Positions 1 through 11,160 of a stretch of 38,307 bases of DNA are shown here, one piece after another. The stretch covers positions 1 through 38,307 of the forward strand of contig MSJI02000193.1 in assembly GCA_001931905.2 (NCBI GenBank), written 5' to 3'. The DNA comes from Cladosporium sp. IMV 00045 (taxonomy: Eukaryota; Ascomycota; Dothideomycetes; Cladosporiales; Cladosporiaceae). Under the pieces are notes generated by a model that saw only the letters and a program-made list of their open reading frames with translations, was not told where the DNA came from and searched no databases. Each line of letters starts with the position of its first letter. The first letter of the stretch is position 1. Made by a program: the position numbers and the translations under genes.

Positions 1-30
1 ACCTCCTTGCCTTGAGGAGATCTTGTCAAC

Positions 31-1738
31 ATGCCTTCGTTCATGCAGCAGCTCCTTCTGGCGGCTCTCCCGACCTTGGCATTGGCCGCCTCAAACCCGT
101 CCGTGGAGGCCAGCAATGGAGTCTACCAAGGCGTGAGCAACGAGCACTACAAGCAGGAGTTCTTCCTCGGAATCCCGTACGCCCAGCCTCCTACTGGTGA
201 CCTTCGCTTTGCCTCGCCTAAGGCTCTTACGGAGAAGTTCGATGAACCTCGCGACGCCACTCAGTACGGCAATGCGTGCATTGGATATGGCTCAGACACC
301 GAGAACCTGGACGCACCTCTCTCTGAGGACTGCCTTACATTGAACATCGTTCGCCCGGCGGGTACTCAGCCCGGTGATGACCTTCCTGTGGGCATCTGGG
401 TCCACGGCGGAGTAAGTTTCCGAAACAAACATCTCTGAGAACGATACTAACCATTCGCAATAGAGCTACAAGATGGGTAGCTCCAGGGATGTAAGGTATA
501 ACCTCACCAACACCGTGGAGCAGTCCGTCCAGGAGGGCAACCCTATCATTGCCGTGTCTATCAACTACCGTGTGTCGTACTGGGGTTTCCTCTTCAGCGA
601 AGAGATGGCGGAGGAAGGCTCTAGCAACATGGCTTTCAAGGATCAACGTATGGCTTTCCAGTGGATTCACGACAACGTGGCCGCGTTCGGTGGCAGCGCC
701 AACAAGGTCACCGTCTGGGGCGAGTCCGCCGGTGCTCGCTCTCTCGGAATGCAGCTTATCGCATACGACGGCAAGCACGATGACCTCTTCCAGCGCGGAG
801 TCTTCGAGAGCGGCAGCCCCGTCGCTCGCTTCTTCAAAGCCGACGACTGGCAGGAATACTTCGAGGCGCTGCTCGAGGCAACAGACTGCGACGGTGCTTG
901 TGACCCCCTTGCATGCCTGCGTGAACTGCCGTGGGAGACTCTCAACGACGTTTTCAACGGCACCACTCCCTTGAACGTCACTTCTCCTGAACTGAGTGCC
1001 GTCATCGATGGTGACTTTATCACTGGCCCTCCCGTTCAGCTCCTGCGCGAAGGCAAGTTCGCTCACGTCCCGCTTCTGATGGGCAACAACTTCGACGAGG
1101 GCACAGCCTATGGCAAGCACGGCATCAACACCACTGAGCAATTCGAGGACTACCTCAAGACCCTCGACATCGACGAGGCCACGATCTCCAACATTACCTC
1201 CATCTACCCAGATGACCCCTCCGTTGGCATTCCTGCCTCTCTCGATGGCCGTCCCACTGGATCCTCGCTCGCCGAATACGGTGCTCAGTGGAAGAGGTCT
1301 GCTGCCTTCGCCGGAGACTACCAACAGCACGCAGGCCGAAGACTACTCGCTGAGACGTACGCCAACGCCGACATTCCCGTCTACTCCTACAGGTGGAACG
1401 TTTACGTCGCTGGCCTTCCGCCAATCCTCGGCGCGACTCACTTCCAGGAGGTTGTTTTTGTTTTCAACAACACCGACGGTGTCGGATACCCCACCAACCC
1501 CTTCGAGGGCAAGCCCGAGAGCTACAAGGAGCTGGCCGACCTGATGAGCCGCATGTGGGTGACTTTCATGGCCAAGGGCGACCCTAACCTCGACGACGCC
1601 ACCGCCTGGCCCAAGTACACGCTCCCGCAGCCCGAGAACCTCGTTTTCGATGCCAACAAGACCGGTCTTTCTTACGTTGAGAAAGATGACTACAGGCAGG
1701 AGGGCATCCAATTCATCCTTGACGATGTCTTCGCTTGA
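31..1738 (+). CDS. Secreted type-B carboxylesterase/lipase
   Basis: Two exons, 31-411 and 464-1738, separated by a 52-bp phase-0 intron (GTAAGT donor, ACTAAC branch, TAG acceptor); 551 residues, normal for the family. An N-terminal signal peptide (MPSFMQQLLLAALPTLALA) predicts secretion. Type-B carboxylesterase (alpha/beta hydrolase) features are visible: EDCLTLNI near residue 100, the HGG oxyanion stretch at the exon junction, the nucleophile elbow GESAG with Ser about 215, an acidic residue in NFDEG about 338-339, and His about 453 in GATHFQEVVF. Family members hydrolyse esters of lipids, xenobiotics or plant or fungal metabolites; the substrate cannot be told from the sequence. Several N-x-S/T sites suggest N-glycosylation. 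The ATG lies only 30 bases into the window, so an upstream exon cannot be excluded, but the signal peptide supports this start. Its neighbour at 2365 has no obvious functional link. Confidence 0.92.
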
Positions 1739-2364
1739 TCGAACAGGCAGGCAAGCCATCCATAGATAATCCTTTGCTAGATATACCCGACCATAGATTG
1801 TACAGTAAGCCAATACAAAAGTTAACTGTGTACTCTTGTATACCCTAGCCTTCTCACGATGAGCAGCACATCCTCCGGGTGAGGTGTGCGATCGTCTCGT
1901 CTTTACTGCCAACTTTGGCTTAACGAGTGAACGACAGATTTCCTCTATGCAATCGAACACGACGATGCCGTCATGCCAGATTACATGGCAAGTCTGAAGA
2001 ACCAATGCAGAGAAGACCAAGTTCTGATGTTGATCAGAAGCGAGCTGCGGCAGAAGCAGCTGTTGCCGTCCAATCCCACATGCAGCGCCGCAGAAACCTT
2101 TGCCAGTGTTTCGGTACGCGATATGTCAGATAAGTGGCAATTCTTCCATGTGATCACCGTTGAATTGCGCAAGGACGTTGAAGTCGACGAGTCGTTTCTT
2201 CCAAGTGATGATGTGTCCAGTCGTTATCGATAGCGGGGCCGCAGATCCCCGAGAAGCCTAGACCCCTTTTTTTGGTAACACCTATCGCTTCACGCACTAA
2301 ATCCAACCACCACCACACCACCTTCATCCTTCAATACTCACCGGCCAGCCCGTCAGCATTCAAG
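1739..2364. other. Intergenic: esterase 3' flank and methyltransferase promoter
   Basis: No supported gene. The first part is presumably the 3' UTR of the esterase. The last 100 bases before 2365 are rich in C, A and T with CACCACCACACCACC-like pyrimidine/CA tracts, typical of a highly expressed fungal promoter and 5' UTR. Small open frames around 1927-2233 show no recognisable domain. Confidence 0.6.
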
Positions 2365-4073
2365 ATGGGTGTCGACGCGGATCTTGCGAAGGATATCAAC
2401 TTCATCCAAACGCCCGCCGCAAAGCCTTCTTCTTTCGACCAGCAGGATTGCAATGTCCCCACGACCAATGTATGCCTAACTTAATATTTAAGCTCACCGC
2501 CTCTGTTCTACAAGCTGATCTGACATTCACTTCAATAGTCGCCAGCCATCAAGAATGCACCTCTCCCCGCTGAAGCTCCCGGCTTCAACACCTTCAACAA
2601 TTGGATTCTTCTGACTGTCCTCATTGGTGTGCCATGGTTCGTGGGCCGCCTTGTTGGTGGCGGCTGGAAGACCAAGGTGTTCTTCGGCATCGTCCTTCTC
2701 TTCCCTATCTTGATTGTCATCTGGACCATCACTTCTACCTACAGCCCGCGTGTTTCCGACAAGGCCAAGCTTCCCAACAGGCCCATTGAGTCTTACATCA
2801 ACTTCCAGACTGATGAGCTGAAGCGCGACTACTATGGCAGGAAGAAGGTTCCCCTCCAGGACTTCTCCGAGATGTACATCAATGGCGAGGCCGATGTCAA
2901 CGGCGACTTGCTCGACGTTCTGGAGTACCGTCACGACTGGTCTCACTTCGCCCTCACCTGGTCTTTTATGAAGTTCCTTCTTGGTACCTTTGCCCGCGAT
3001 GTTCTCATGCACACTAGAGAGCAGGACATGGAGCAGATCCGTCCCAACTACGACAGCGGTAACGATCATTACGCTTACTTCCTCGGCCCTCGCATGATTT
3101 ACACCAGCGGTTTGATCTCCGACACTACCCGTGAGGAGACTCTTGAGGAACTGCAGGACAACAAGATGGCCGCCGTCTGCGAGAAGATTGACCTGAAGGA
3201 AGGTGAGAAGATGCTCGACATTGGCTGTGGCTGGGGTACCCTCGCCAAGTTTGCCTCTCTCAACTACGGCGCCAAGGTCACCGGTGTCACCATTGCCGAG
3301 AAGGGAGCTGCTTACGCCACTGACGCCCTGCGCTCCGCCGGCGTCACCGAGGATCAGAGCAACATCCTGTGCATGGACTACCGCGACATCCCCGAGCAGA
3401 AATTCAACAAGATCACCCAGCTTGAGATGGGCGAGCACGTCGGTGTCAAGAAGCTCACCGGCTTCTTCCGCCAGTGCTACGACATGCTCGAGGACGATGG
3501 CGCTATGTACGTTCAGCTTTCTGGTCTCCGCCAGGCTTGGCAGTACGAGGACTTTATCTGGGGCATCTACCTGAACAAATACATCTTCCGTGGCGCTGAC
3601 GCCTCCACCCCGCTTTGGAATTACATTCGCTCGCTCGAGAGGGCTGGTTTCGAGATCAAGAAGTGAGTCAAACTAATAGAAGAATGCAAATTTGAGACAT
3701 GACTGACCTTCCACAGCGTTGACACCGTTGGTGTTCACTACTCCGCTACTCTCTGGAGATGGTACCGCAACTGGGTCGGCAACGCCGACACCATCAAGGC
3801 CAAATATGGCCAGCGCTGGTTCAGGGTAAGTTACACGATCTGTTCTTATCGGATATCTTCACCAGTGTTTCTAACAAACTTTTCCAGATCTGGGAGCTCT
3901 TCCTCGCATGGTCCGTCATCGCCTCGCGCCAGGGTAGCGCCACCTGTTTCCAGATGGTCGTCGTCAAGAACCTCAACTCCACCCACCGCATTGATGGCGT
4001 CGCCTCGCAATTCGGCCTCTCCGGCGCTATCGCCAAGGCCAGAGCCGCCGGCAGGGGTGTTCTTCCCAACTAG
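2365..4073 (+). CDS. Sphingolipid C9-methyltransferase
   Basis: Four exons, 2365-2469, 2539-3662, 3717-3825 and 3888-4073, all with GT-AG borders and continuous frame; 507 residues, the usual length. This family adds the C9 methyl group to the sphingoid base of fungal glucosylceramide using S-adenosylmethionine; homologues include Aspergillus MtsA/MtsB and Fusarium MT1/MT2. Two membrane helices lie at about residues 57-74 and 82-101, anchoring the enzyme in the endomembrane system. A cyclopropane-fatty-acid-synthase-like Rossmann domain follows, with the SAM-binding motif LDIGCGWGTLAKF at about 261-273 and the downstream TGVTIAEKG strand. GSATCFQ and NSTHRIDG near the C-terminus are encoded in the last exon. 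The start ATG is the first codon of a compact acidic N-terminus; an open stretch upstream of it reads through the pyrimidine-rich leader and is probably not translated. Which paralogue it corresponds to is not resolved. Confidence 0.93.
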
Positions 4074-4685
4074 ATGCAACATACGGAAAATGTGTAAGCA
4101 TGTTGCCGCTTACTCGCACATTTCGACACGTGCGTTGAGCATGGAGCCAGCGCCTGGCCACCGCTGGCTAGTAAATGGTGGCCTCGAAAAGCATTTCAGA
4201 ATAGAGGAGCTGGCTCGAAAAAAATCGCACTTGCATTTGTTGACACTTGCATCGCTTGCCATGTTTTGTCTATGACCGATCGATAAATGTCAATGCATGA
4301 AGATAGCTTTAAGTAGCTGACGAGATACATTAAACGTATGACTTGTTTGCAGATACAATTCGGGTGGGTGACATGCTACATGGAGGACCTCCAGCTTCGA
4401 AGATCGTGTTGTGATGGTCAACTGCATTCAAAAGGGTGCTAGCTCCCCTAAGTCGTTCAGATATTGGTTATTAGTTGCTTGCTTGCGATGCTACTGGTCA
4501 CGTGCTCAGCACGACCGGCCTTTGAAACCAAACTTACCTTCGCCGGCTCCGTGTAAGCGAGCCTCGGGTCCGGGCGATATCGGCCTCGCAATGAAACTCT
4601 ACTTACTTTGGAGGCACTCGGACGTCCATCCAGATATTACTTCTCGTATTTAAGCTCTGGCTTTGAGATGAAGTGAATGCTTGGC

Positions 4686-4694
4686 TTATCAGAT
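4686..4694 (-). promoter_or_regulatory. SreA-type GATA site 1 (ATCTGATAA, reverse)
   Basis: The plus strand reads TTATCAGAT, the reverse complement of ATCTGATAA, an exact match to the ATCWGATAA site bound by the iron-sensing GATA repressor SreA/SRE1/Urbs1 family. It lies 134 bp upstream of the transporter ATG. Function is inferred from motif and target gene. Confidence 0.7.
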
Positions 4695-4710
4695 TTTTCT
4701 TGATCTCTTG

Positions 4711-4719
4711 ATCTGATAA
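4711..4719 (+). promoter_or_regulatory. SreA-type GATA site 2 (ATCTGATAA, forward)
   Basis: An exact ATCTGATAA preceded by G, which matches the extended SRE1 consensus (G/A)ATC(T/A)GATAA. It lies 109 bp upstream of the transporter ATG and 16 bp downstream of the first copy, in opposite orientation. Paired sites of this kind in front of siderophore genes are expected under SreA repression in iron-replete cells. Confidence 0.75.
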
Positions 4720-4756
4720 TTTCTAACATTTGTATCACCCTACCACTTCGGTCGAT

Positions 4757-4761
4757 ATTGG
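4757..4761 (-). promoter_or_regulatory. CCAAT box (reverse)
   Basis: ATTGG on the plus strand, 67 bp upstream of the transporter ATG. The CCAAT-binding complex together with HapX controls many fungal iron genes. A convincing HapX half-site at the expected spacing is not obvious, so the iron link of this element is only suggestive. Confidence 0.35.
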
Positions 4762-4827
4762 CTTTTTGATACACGATCGTTCTTTGAATGCTTGTCAATC
4801 TCAGTTGGTTTATCTGTCGAAAAAGCG

Positions 4828-6759
4828 ATGGAGTCGCGCGCGGCCGCAACTACGCGTGAAGATCCCACTTCCCACGGAAAGACGATCGCAGGTGTTCAAG
4901 GAGAGGCTACAGAGGCGAGCGATACGCTCAGCAGTAATAATGACAGAAGTCATCCGGAAGATGATGTATCGCCAGGCGTCGCACGTATCGCTGCTATCAG
5001 CCATAACATGACCCGAGCAGACCGCATTGGAGTCTTCATCGGAGTATTCCTGATCGCTTATGCTTATGGCTTGGACGGCACCATTCGATCGACATATCAA
5101 GTATCATAGCAATTGTCTTTCAATTCTCTTAATATCAAAGCTGACTTTTACAGACAACAGCACTAGCCGACTTCGACAACCACTCCCTCATCTCAACCAT
5201 CAACGTGGTCCGCACCGTCATCGCCGCCGCAGCGCAACCCACGGCCGCCAAAATCGCAGACGTCTTCGGCCGTCTGGAACTCGTATTCGTCTCGGTCGCT
5301 TTCTACGTGGTTGGAACCATCATTGAAACTTTCTCGCACACCGTCAGTGCTTTCTGCGCGGGAGCGGTCATCTACCAAATCGGCCTCACCATCATCACCT
5401 TCTTGGTCGAAGTCATCGTGGCGGATATCAGCTCGTTGAGATCGCGCTTGCTTTGGTCGTATATTGCCGCAACGCCTTTTATTATTAATACTTGGGTGAG
5501 CGGCAATATTGCTCAGAGCGTGCTTGATACCACGACTTGGAGGTGGGGAGTGGGCATGTGGGCGATCATTTACCCGGTCCTGTCGATGCCGCTTGTGATT
5601 TCTCTGCTGGTGGCTGCTCGCCGTGCAAGCAAGAGGGGCGATTTGGATGGTTTGAAGCTGGCTGGCCATCGGCGTGGTTTCAGACTGGCATGTCTCGACT
5701 TATTCTGGAAACTTGGTGAGCCAAAGAACTACTTCTGTACGAGAATTTGATGCTGTGCTAACAGCCCACCGACCAGATCTCATCGGCGTCGTGCTCATCA
5801 TCGCAATGCTTGCTCTGATCCTCGTCCCCTTCACACTCGCCGGCGGACAAAGCCAGAACTGGCGCAACGCACGCATCATCGCACCGCTGGTCATAGGACT
5901 CTGCCTGATCCCAGTCTTCATCATGTGGGAACGTCGGGGAGCACCGCACCCGCTCATGCCATTCCACTTGCTGAAAGACCGCGCTATCTGGGGGTCGCTC
6001 GGCGTTGCCTGGATGTTGAATTTCATCTGGTACATGCAAGGCGACTACCTGTACACCGTCCTCGTCGTCGGTTTCGACGAGACTGTGAATTCTGCTACTC
6101 GGATTGCTTCGCTGTATAGTTTTGTCTCTGTCATCACCGGCGTGGCTCTAGCGCTGGTCACCCGCTGGGGTGTTCCGTACCTCAAGCCCTTTGTCGTTTT
6201 CGGCACACTCATGTTCATGGTCGCTTTTGGCATTCTCATCGAATTCCGCGGCGGTACTGGTCATGGCAGCTACGCCGGTATCGTGGCAGGGCAATGCGTG
6301 CTTGGATTCGCCGGTGGTCTCTTCCCATATCCCACGCAGGTGCTTATCCAGGCTGCTACAAAGCATGAACATCTGGCGCTGGTTACCGGTCTCTACCTCG
6401 CATTCTACAGCGTCGGTTCAGCTTTTGGCAACACCGTCTCGGGCGCCATCTGGACGCAGACTTTACCTGCAAAGCTGAACACCGGCTTAGCTGCAGTCAC
6501 CAACAATGCCACAGTCGCGGTTGCTGCGTACGGGGATCCGTTCACGTTTGTTGCAGAGTATCCAGTGGGGACTCCGGAACGCGCCGTCGTGATCGATGCC
6601 TATCGGAGCACGCAACGGCTTCTCTGCGTGTGCGGTATCTGCCTGTGCACGCTGCTGGTCGTGTTTGCAATGGTGCTGCGCAACCCGAGATTGGGTAAGG
6701 AGCAGAGCTTGCCAGACGCCGAGGTCAATGAGCGTGCAGATACTGGGTCGAGAAGATAG
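4828..6759 (+). CDS. Siderophore-iron:H+ transporter (MFS, SIT family)
   Basis: Three exons, 4828-5100, 5154-5715 and 5777-6759; 605 residues, the normal SIT length. The second intron could also end at 5764, but the acceptor at 5776 restores the conserved FWKLDLIGV join and is preferred. A cytosolic N-terminus of about 65 residues is followed by about 14 membrane helices. SIT-family hallmarks include [61 protein letters not shown] and a central [22 protein letters not shown]. Relatives such as Aspergillus MirA/MirB/Sit1 import ferric hydroxamate siderophores at the plasma membrane by proton symport; the exact ligand is not readable. There is no NRPS, hydroxylase or esterase of siderophore biosynthesis in the window, so it acts as a stand-alone uptake gene, as is common. 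Two SreA-type sites and a CCAAT box in the promoter point to repression by iron. An alternative upstream start at 4792 is less likely. Confidence 0.92.
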
Positions 6760-7128
6760 CTTCGAGCTCATAAAGGTGCGATGATTTAGATCGAATGTGA
6801 TTAGCCTCTCAGTTTAGTAAGAACTCGGAATTAAACGCCTGAATTCTGGAAAGTCACCTTCGTAGATCTGCTCGTGTGCTACAGCTATATCATGAGCTCT
6901 TCAGTATTCCAAATTTTGCTTTTGAAGTATGGAAATGCCATGCTGGACAGTTGTGCTGGCAAAAGGCTAAATCGTTGTGGAAAAGTGCAATGATGATTAG
7001 ATAAAGCAAAAAGACTCGTGACTGCATATGAACATATGATTAACCGACTGTTCGGCCGTTGAAGTGGCACCTTGACATCCTACGCCAGCTCAAAACCAGA
7101 GGAGGGGCCAAATATAATTGGCAAACGC
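6760..7128. other. Convergent intergenic spacer
   Basis: Tail-to-tail region between the siderophore transporter (plus) and peroxisomal Lon (minus), presumably holding both 3' UTRs. No gene or clear repeat seen. Confidence 0.6.
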
Positions 7129-9969
7129 TCACAAGCGACTCTCAAGTCCACTCCAACCTCTCTGGCCAGGCCAGGTAGCATCAGGCCAAACCAAGGCTAA
7201 AGCCTCCCAGATATGTCCGACATGAACGATCTCCAGACCCTCTTTAACCTCGTCAGGAAGATCCTTTGCATCCTTGCGGTTCTGCTGCGGCAAGAGAACC
7301 TTCTTGCAGCCTGCCCTCAGCGCACCGATCAGCTTCTCCTTGATTCCGCCGACGGGCATGACCTTTCCGCGCAGGGACACTTCGCCTGTCATGGCGAGCG
7401 TCGGTGGTACAGGCTTTCCGCTGAAGAGAGAGATGAGGGCGACGGTGTGCGCAAGACCCGCGCTGGGGCCATCCTTGGGGATTGCACCGGAAGGACAGTG
7501 GACGTGGATGGAGCGGGACTTCATGATGTCTTCGTTCGGGTCGTGAGTGAGAGCCAGTTCGTAAGCGTGAGATTTGACCCACGTGAGTGCAACCTCGACA
7601 CTCTCCTTGAGCACATCGCCGAGCTTACCGGTGAGTTGCACGCGGCCTGAGCCGGGCATGTCAGCCATTTCGATGAATAGTATACTACCCTGTGCGCCGG
7701 TACTGTATGCAACGAGGCCGGTGACTACACCTGGGGCGAGGGAATGAGCGGCAAGCTCTTCTTCGAAACGCTCAACGCCGAGTATGTCTTCGAGATCTTC
7801 GAGACTGACGGCTGATGAGTAGGCGGGAAGTGTGTTCGTGTCTCGTGCTTCGGCAAATTGAACAGCTTTGGCACGGCACACACTGCCGATCTCGCGTTCG
7901 AGATTACGGACGCCAGATTCTCGGGTGTAGGAGGTGATGACCTTGTCAACCACAGGATCGGTAAGTTCGACGTTTTCAGGTTTTAGGCCGTTGGTGGTAA
8001 TTTGCTTGGGAATGAGGTGACGCATGGCGATATGGCGCTTCTCGAGGGTCGTATAGCCTGAGAGTTGGATTGTCTCCATGCGGTCCAAGAGGGGCGGGGG
8101 AATGGTGTCCAGTGAGTTTGCGGTGGCAATGAAGAGAACCTTGCTCAGATCTAAGGGTATGTTGACGTAGTGATCAACGAAGGAGTGATTTTGCTCGGGA
8201 TCAAGGACTTCAAGCATGGCGGCTGACGGATCGCCGTGGTTCGAGGCAGCTCCTACCTTGTCGATCTCGTCTAGCAGGAAGACCGGGTTAGAAACGCCGA
8301 CCTTCTTCAGGCCATTGACGATCAAGCCAGGCATGGCAGCAACATAAGTGCGGCGGTGGCCTCTGATCTCAGCCTCGTCACGAACACCACCCAAAGACAA
8401 GCGGTGGAACTGTCGACCAAGCGCAGTGGCAACTGATTTTGCCAACGATGTCTTTCCGGTGCCAGGTGGGCCCACCAACAACAGAATCGGGGACTTATCG
8501 ACGAGCTTCTTGTGTTGCAGCAGCTTGATCTCTTGAGGAGTCTGCTCTCTGGGTGGCTCGACCTTTTCAACCTCCTTGCTTGAAGGAGCATCCTCGCCAT
8601 CGCTAGCTTCAGACGACTCGGTCTGCTCCTCCTTCTTCGGCTGTGAAGCTTCCGCAATAGCTTTGATCTGGTTCTCCAGATCCATGTTGACGGCCTGCTT
8701 GAGCTTCAGCACAGCAAGGTATTCGAGCAGTCTCTTCTTGATCTTCTCCAGTCCATAGTGGTCGTCATCAAGCTGGCTCTTTGCTCTAGATAGTGTAGCG
8801 GCATCCAGATTGTCTTCGGTCATCTTCGACCATGGGATCTCAGTCAGATTCTCTAGGTAATTCCTGATGACTTGGTGTTCGGCTTGTTGTGGATTCATCT
8901 TCGCGAAGCGCTTAAGCTCACGATCAGCGACCTTCTGTGCCTCGGGAGTGAGTTTGGCATCGTCAAGCTTCTTCTTCAACTCGTCCGCCTCGTTTGGCTC
9001 GTCCTCCTGCCCTCCATTGCCACCAAACCCAGCAGGGAGGCCATTATTACGATTACCAGGCATCTGTCCGCCACCGAGTGCGCGGAACCTCGGATCTCTC
9101 CGGAGTTTGTTCAGAGTCTCGGGATCGACACCGCCAGCTTGTGGCAGGTTAGCGGAAGAGATGGACATGATCCGGCTGTTGCCCTGTATGCTGCCAATTT
9201 GACGTTGAAGTATCTCAATGGCTCTCTCCAGTCTCTCTTGTACGGGCAACGCAGCCAGGATCCGTAGCTTGTCCTCATGTGTGCATTCAATGATGTTCGT
9301 CATGAAGTCTGCGAGCACACCGGCGTCCTGTAGATCTTTCCGCACGATGTAGAGCTCCAGACGTCGAGCCAGGATGGGCGACAGCGACATGCTTGGTCCT
9401 CGTGGTAGCAGAGCTGACAAACGCACAAGTGCGATCAGTTCGCGGGACAACTGCTTGAGCTGAGCGAACATCTCGACAACGTCCACATTGCTCTCCGATA
9501 CCGCCTCATCCTCATGCAATACAACCTGCGCTTCGAAGTATGGGCGTTCCTTCACCATCTTTCCAATCTTGAAACGACTGACACCCTCTACCATCAAGTT
9601 CAACTCTCCAGGTCTCTTGCCTTGTACCCCAGTGACCCTCGCCATTGTACCATACATGAACAGATCCGGTTTCCTGGCGAGGCCCGGGTCTGTCTGACCG
9701 GCGGCAGTTCTGTTGTCCTTGGCATCGCCATTCTCGATGAGCTGCTTGCCATCGGGGCTGAGGTATGGGCTGTTGAGCGGCACGCAGCCTACAGTAACGC
9801 TATTTGATTCAGGACGGGGAGTCGAGGCCTTGCTGTAGATATGAGCGAGGATAGCCGCCACATCGGCCCTATTCTGCAATGGGATCCGAGCAACAACACC
9901 GGGCAGTAGCACGGTCGAGTGAGGCAATGGAACGAGAGGGAGGGTACGTGTGGTGGGTGGTTTGGCCAT
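7129..9969 (-). CDS. pln: Peroxisomal ATP-dependent Lon protease
   Basis: Single-exon gene of 946 residues. Domains in order: an N-terminal LON substrate-binding domain (about 8-260); a middle region with a low-complexity insert rich in G/N (about 297-325); an acidic E/K/S-rich linker (about 440-480); AAA+ ATPase with Walker A GPPGTGKT at 500-507 and Walker B FLLDEID at about 564-570; and the C-terminal Lon protease domain with the Ser-Lys dyad, Ser836 in PKDGPSAG and Lys879 in GGIKEKL. The protein ends in Ser-Arg-Leu, a canonical PTS1 signal, and has no mitochondrial presequence, which separates it from mitochondrial Pim1/Lon1. Peroxisomal Lon degrades misfolded or oxidised matrix proteins and supports matrix quality control. 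It is transcribed toward the siderophore transporter. A CCTCGG hexamer 161-166 bp upstream could be a fatty-acid response element. Confidence 0.96.
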   Translation of the reverse strand: MAKPPTTRTLPLVPLPHSTVLLPGVVARIPLQNRADVAAILAHIYSKASTPRPESNSVTVGCVPLNSPYLSPDGKQLIENGDAKDNRTAAGQTDPGLARKPDLFMYGTMARVTGVQGKRPGELNLMVEGVSRFKIGKMVKERPYFEAQVVLHEDEAVSESNVDVVEMFAQLKQLSRELIALVRLSALLPRGPSMSLSPILARRLELYIVRKDLQDAGVLADFMTNIIECTHEDKLRILAALPVQERLERAIEILQRQIGSIQGNSRIMSISSANLPQAGGVDPETLNKLRRDPRFRALGGGQMPGNRNNGLPAGFGGNGGQEDEPNEADELKKKLDDAKLTPEAQKVADRELKRFAKMNPQQAEHQVIRNYLENLTEIPWSKMTEDNLDAATLSRAKSQLDDDHYGLEKIKKRLLEYLAVLKLKQAVNMDLENQIKAIAEASQPKKEEQTESSEASDGEDAPSSKEVEKVEPPREQTPQEIKLLQHKKLVDKSPILLLVGPPGTGKTSLAKSVATALGRQFHRLSLGGVRDEAEIRGHRRTYVAAMPGLIVNGLKKVGVSNPVFLLDEIDKVGAASNHGDPSAAMLEVLDPEQNHSFVDHYVNIPLDLSKVLFIATANSLDTIPPPLLDRMETIQLSGYTTLEKRHIAMRHLIPKQITTNGLKPENVELTDPVVDKVITSYTRESGVRNLEREIGSVCRAKAVQFAEARDTNTLPAYSSAVSLEDLEDILGVERFEEELAAHSLAPGVVTGLVAYSTGAQGSILFIEMADMPGSGRVQLTGKLGDVLKESVEVALTWVKSHAYELALTHDPNEDIMKSRSIHVHCPSGAIPKDGPSAGLAHTVALISLFSGKPVPPTLAMTGEVSLRGKVMPVGGIKEKLIGALRAGCKKVLLPQQNRKDAKDLPDEVKEGLEIVHVGHIWEALALVWPDATWPGQRGWSGLESRL

Positions 9970-11073
9970 GATGATGGAGTATTACGCCTGATGGAGAGGA
10001 AAGGAGAGAAGGAGATCAGTGATCAGAGGAAGGGAGATGGCATACTCACTACTTATGACGGGATATGTGGATGGAGATGCGGAGGGGAGCACGTGAGATG
10101 GGCCGACGCCACCGTGTCGAGGCTGATCGCCGAGGTACAGTCCAAGATAGGCCACTCTTTGCGGAAGTGAACTGCGGAGGAGTGGACATGCGTTCCTTGC
10201 GATAGCGGCGTAGGATCGTGCATCTAATCAATCTCTTGGCGGTGAATGAACGACCGCCGTCTGGACCGCGGCATTCACTGTCAATGTAAACTGTTTGATT
10301 GCACTGGGTTGTCTGGAAACGTTCGACTGACATCTCACAGAATTCGATATGACCATATATATGTCCTCAAAACCCCATTGATGTTCATTGAAAGCATACT
10401 CTCGGCGAGGTCGGGCTATCTGGAATGGAGCTATCACATATAGCCCCCTGCAAGCATCGAAGGGGGCCAATACCACCGAGGCGTCAGCAACATAACTTGG
10501 CTACTGTATGGTCTGGCGGCTTTCATGTTCGCCACGGAGTGACACATCACCACAGTAGTGCCTCGCCTGAACCAAGACACGTCACCTTATCTTTCCGACA
10601 TCATCACGAGATGTCGTCGGCTATCGACATGACATGTATTGCCGCGAATAATACAAACACACTACCTACATTGATACCATGGAGCCAGGCTCCGTTTAGT
10701 CGGACTGCGTATAGACTCGTCCCTAAGCGGAGTAGCGTTCGAGTGCATTGGGTGGCATGACTCCCTTCGTCAATGCGACTACCTCAGCTGTAGGAGGATA
10801 TTGTATACATTCATCGGATCAACGTAGTAGTCAATGTCATTGCTGCTGCGTCAAACATCCGTCCGCTCTGTTGCAAAAGCACTTTCTCCATGCCAGGATT
10901 GAGCGAAGGACCATAACCAGAACATATATGTACTACTACACGCCAAAGACACTTGTTTCCTAGGCTGATCACATTCCATGTGACCTACGATCCAAAAACA
11001 AAAGAATCAGGACGATGCTGGTTAGCCAGCACCGGAAGACTTGGATAGTAGTAAGAGAAGTCATTTCTGAGAT
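9970..11073. other. Intergenic: Lon promoter and spacer to tRNA-Asp
   Basis: No supported protein gene; the small open frames have no recognisable content. The left part is the promoter of the minus-strand Lon gene and carries CCTCGG (minus) at 10130-10135 and again at 10476-10481. Confidence 0.55.
10130..10135 (-). promoter_or_regulatory. CCTCGG hexamer upstream of peroxisomal Lon
   Basis: CCTCGG on the coding strand of Lon, 161-166 bp upstream of its ATG. This is the core motif of the FarA/FarB fatty-acid regulators that control peroxisomal genes in Aspergillus. A second copy is at 10476-10481. A hexamer is short, so chance occurrence is quite possible. Confidence 0.3.
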
Positions 11074-11160
11074 CTCCCCAACAGGGAATCGAACCCTGGT
11101 CTCCCGCGGCTTGTCATGGTGAGTGACAAGCGGAAATCATAGCCACTAGACCATTGAGGA
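11074..11160 (-). tRNA. tRNA-Asp(GUC): tRNA-Asp(GUC) with a 15-nt intron
   Basis: Read on the minus strand, 11160-11154 (TCCTCAA) pairs with 11081-11075 (TTGGGGA) as the 7-bp acceptor stem, with one T-G pair, and G at 11074 is the discriminator, as expected for Asp. The D arm contains TAGTGGCTA. The T arm is CAGGG-TTCGATT-CCCTG. The anticodon stem is TCCGC/GCGGG with anticodon GTC at 11127-11125. After position 37 there is a 15-nt intron (11123-11109), the canonical tRNA intron site; removal leaves 72 nt. The intron contains TGACAAGC, perfectly complementary to GCTTGTCA spanning the anticodon, giving the helix expected before tRNA splicing endonuclease cleavage. Confidence 0.95.

Larger units (their letters stand above)
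4074..4827. other. Intergenic: promoter region of the siderophore transporter
   Basis: No gene seen. The 3' half is the promoter of the transporter at 4828. It contains two copies of the SreA-type GATA motif (4686-4694 minus, 4711-4719 plus) and a CCAAT box on the minus strand at 4757-4761, each listed separately. Another reverse CCAAT lies at 4463-4467. Confidence 0.6.

Noticed and set aside
335..1330. 331-codon open frame antisense to the carboxylesterase
   Set aside because: It mirrors the strongly coding plus strand, crosses its intron, has no recognisable domain, and is explained by codon bias.
2527..3438. 303-codon antisense frame over the methyltransferase
   Set aside because: It is a shadow of a well-supported gene with the SAM motif on the other strand.
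5765..5776. Alternative acceptor at 5764 for the second intron of the siderophore transporter
   Set aside because: It also keeps the frame but inserts four residues (AHRP) before the conserved DLIGV; the acceptor at 5776 gives the family-like join.
31..6759. Idea that esterase, methyltransferase and siderophore transporter form a siderophore gene cluster
   Set aside because: No NRPS, ornithine hydroxylase or acyltransferase is present, the esterase is a secreted type-B enzyme unlike siderophore hydrolases, and only the transporter has SreA sites that I could see.
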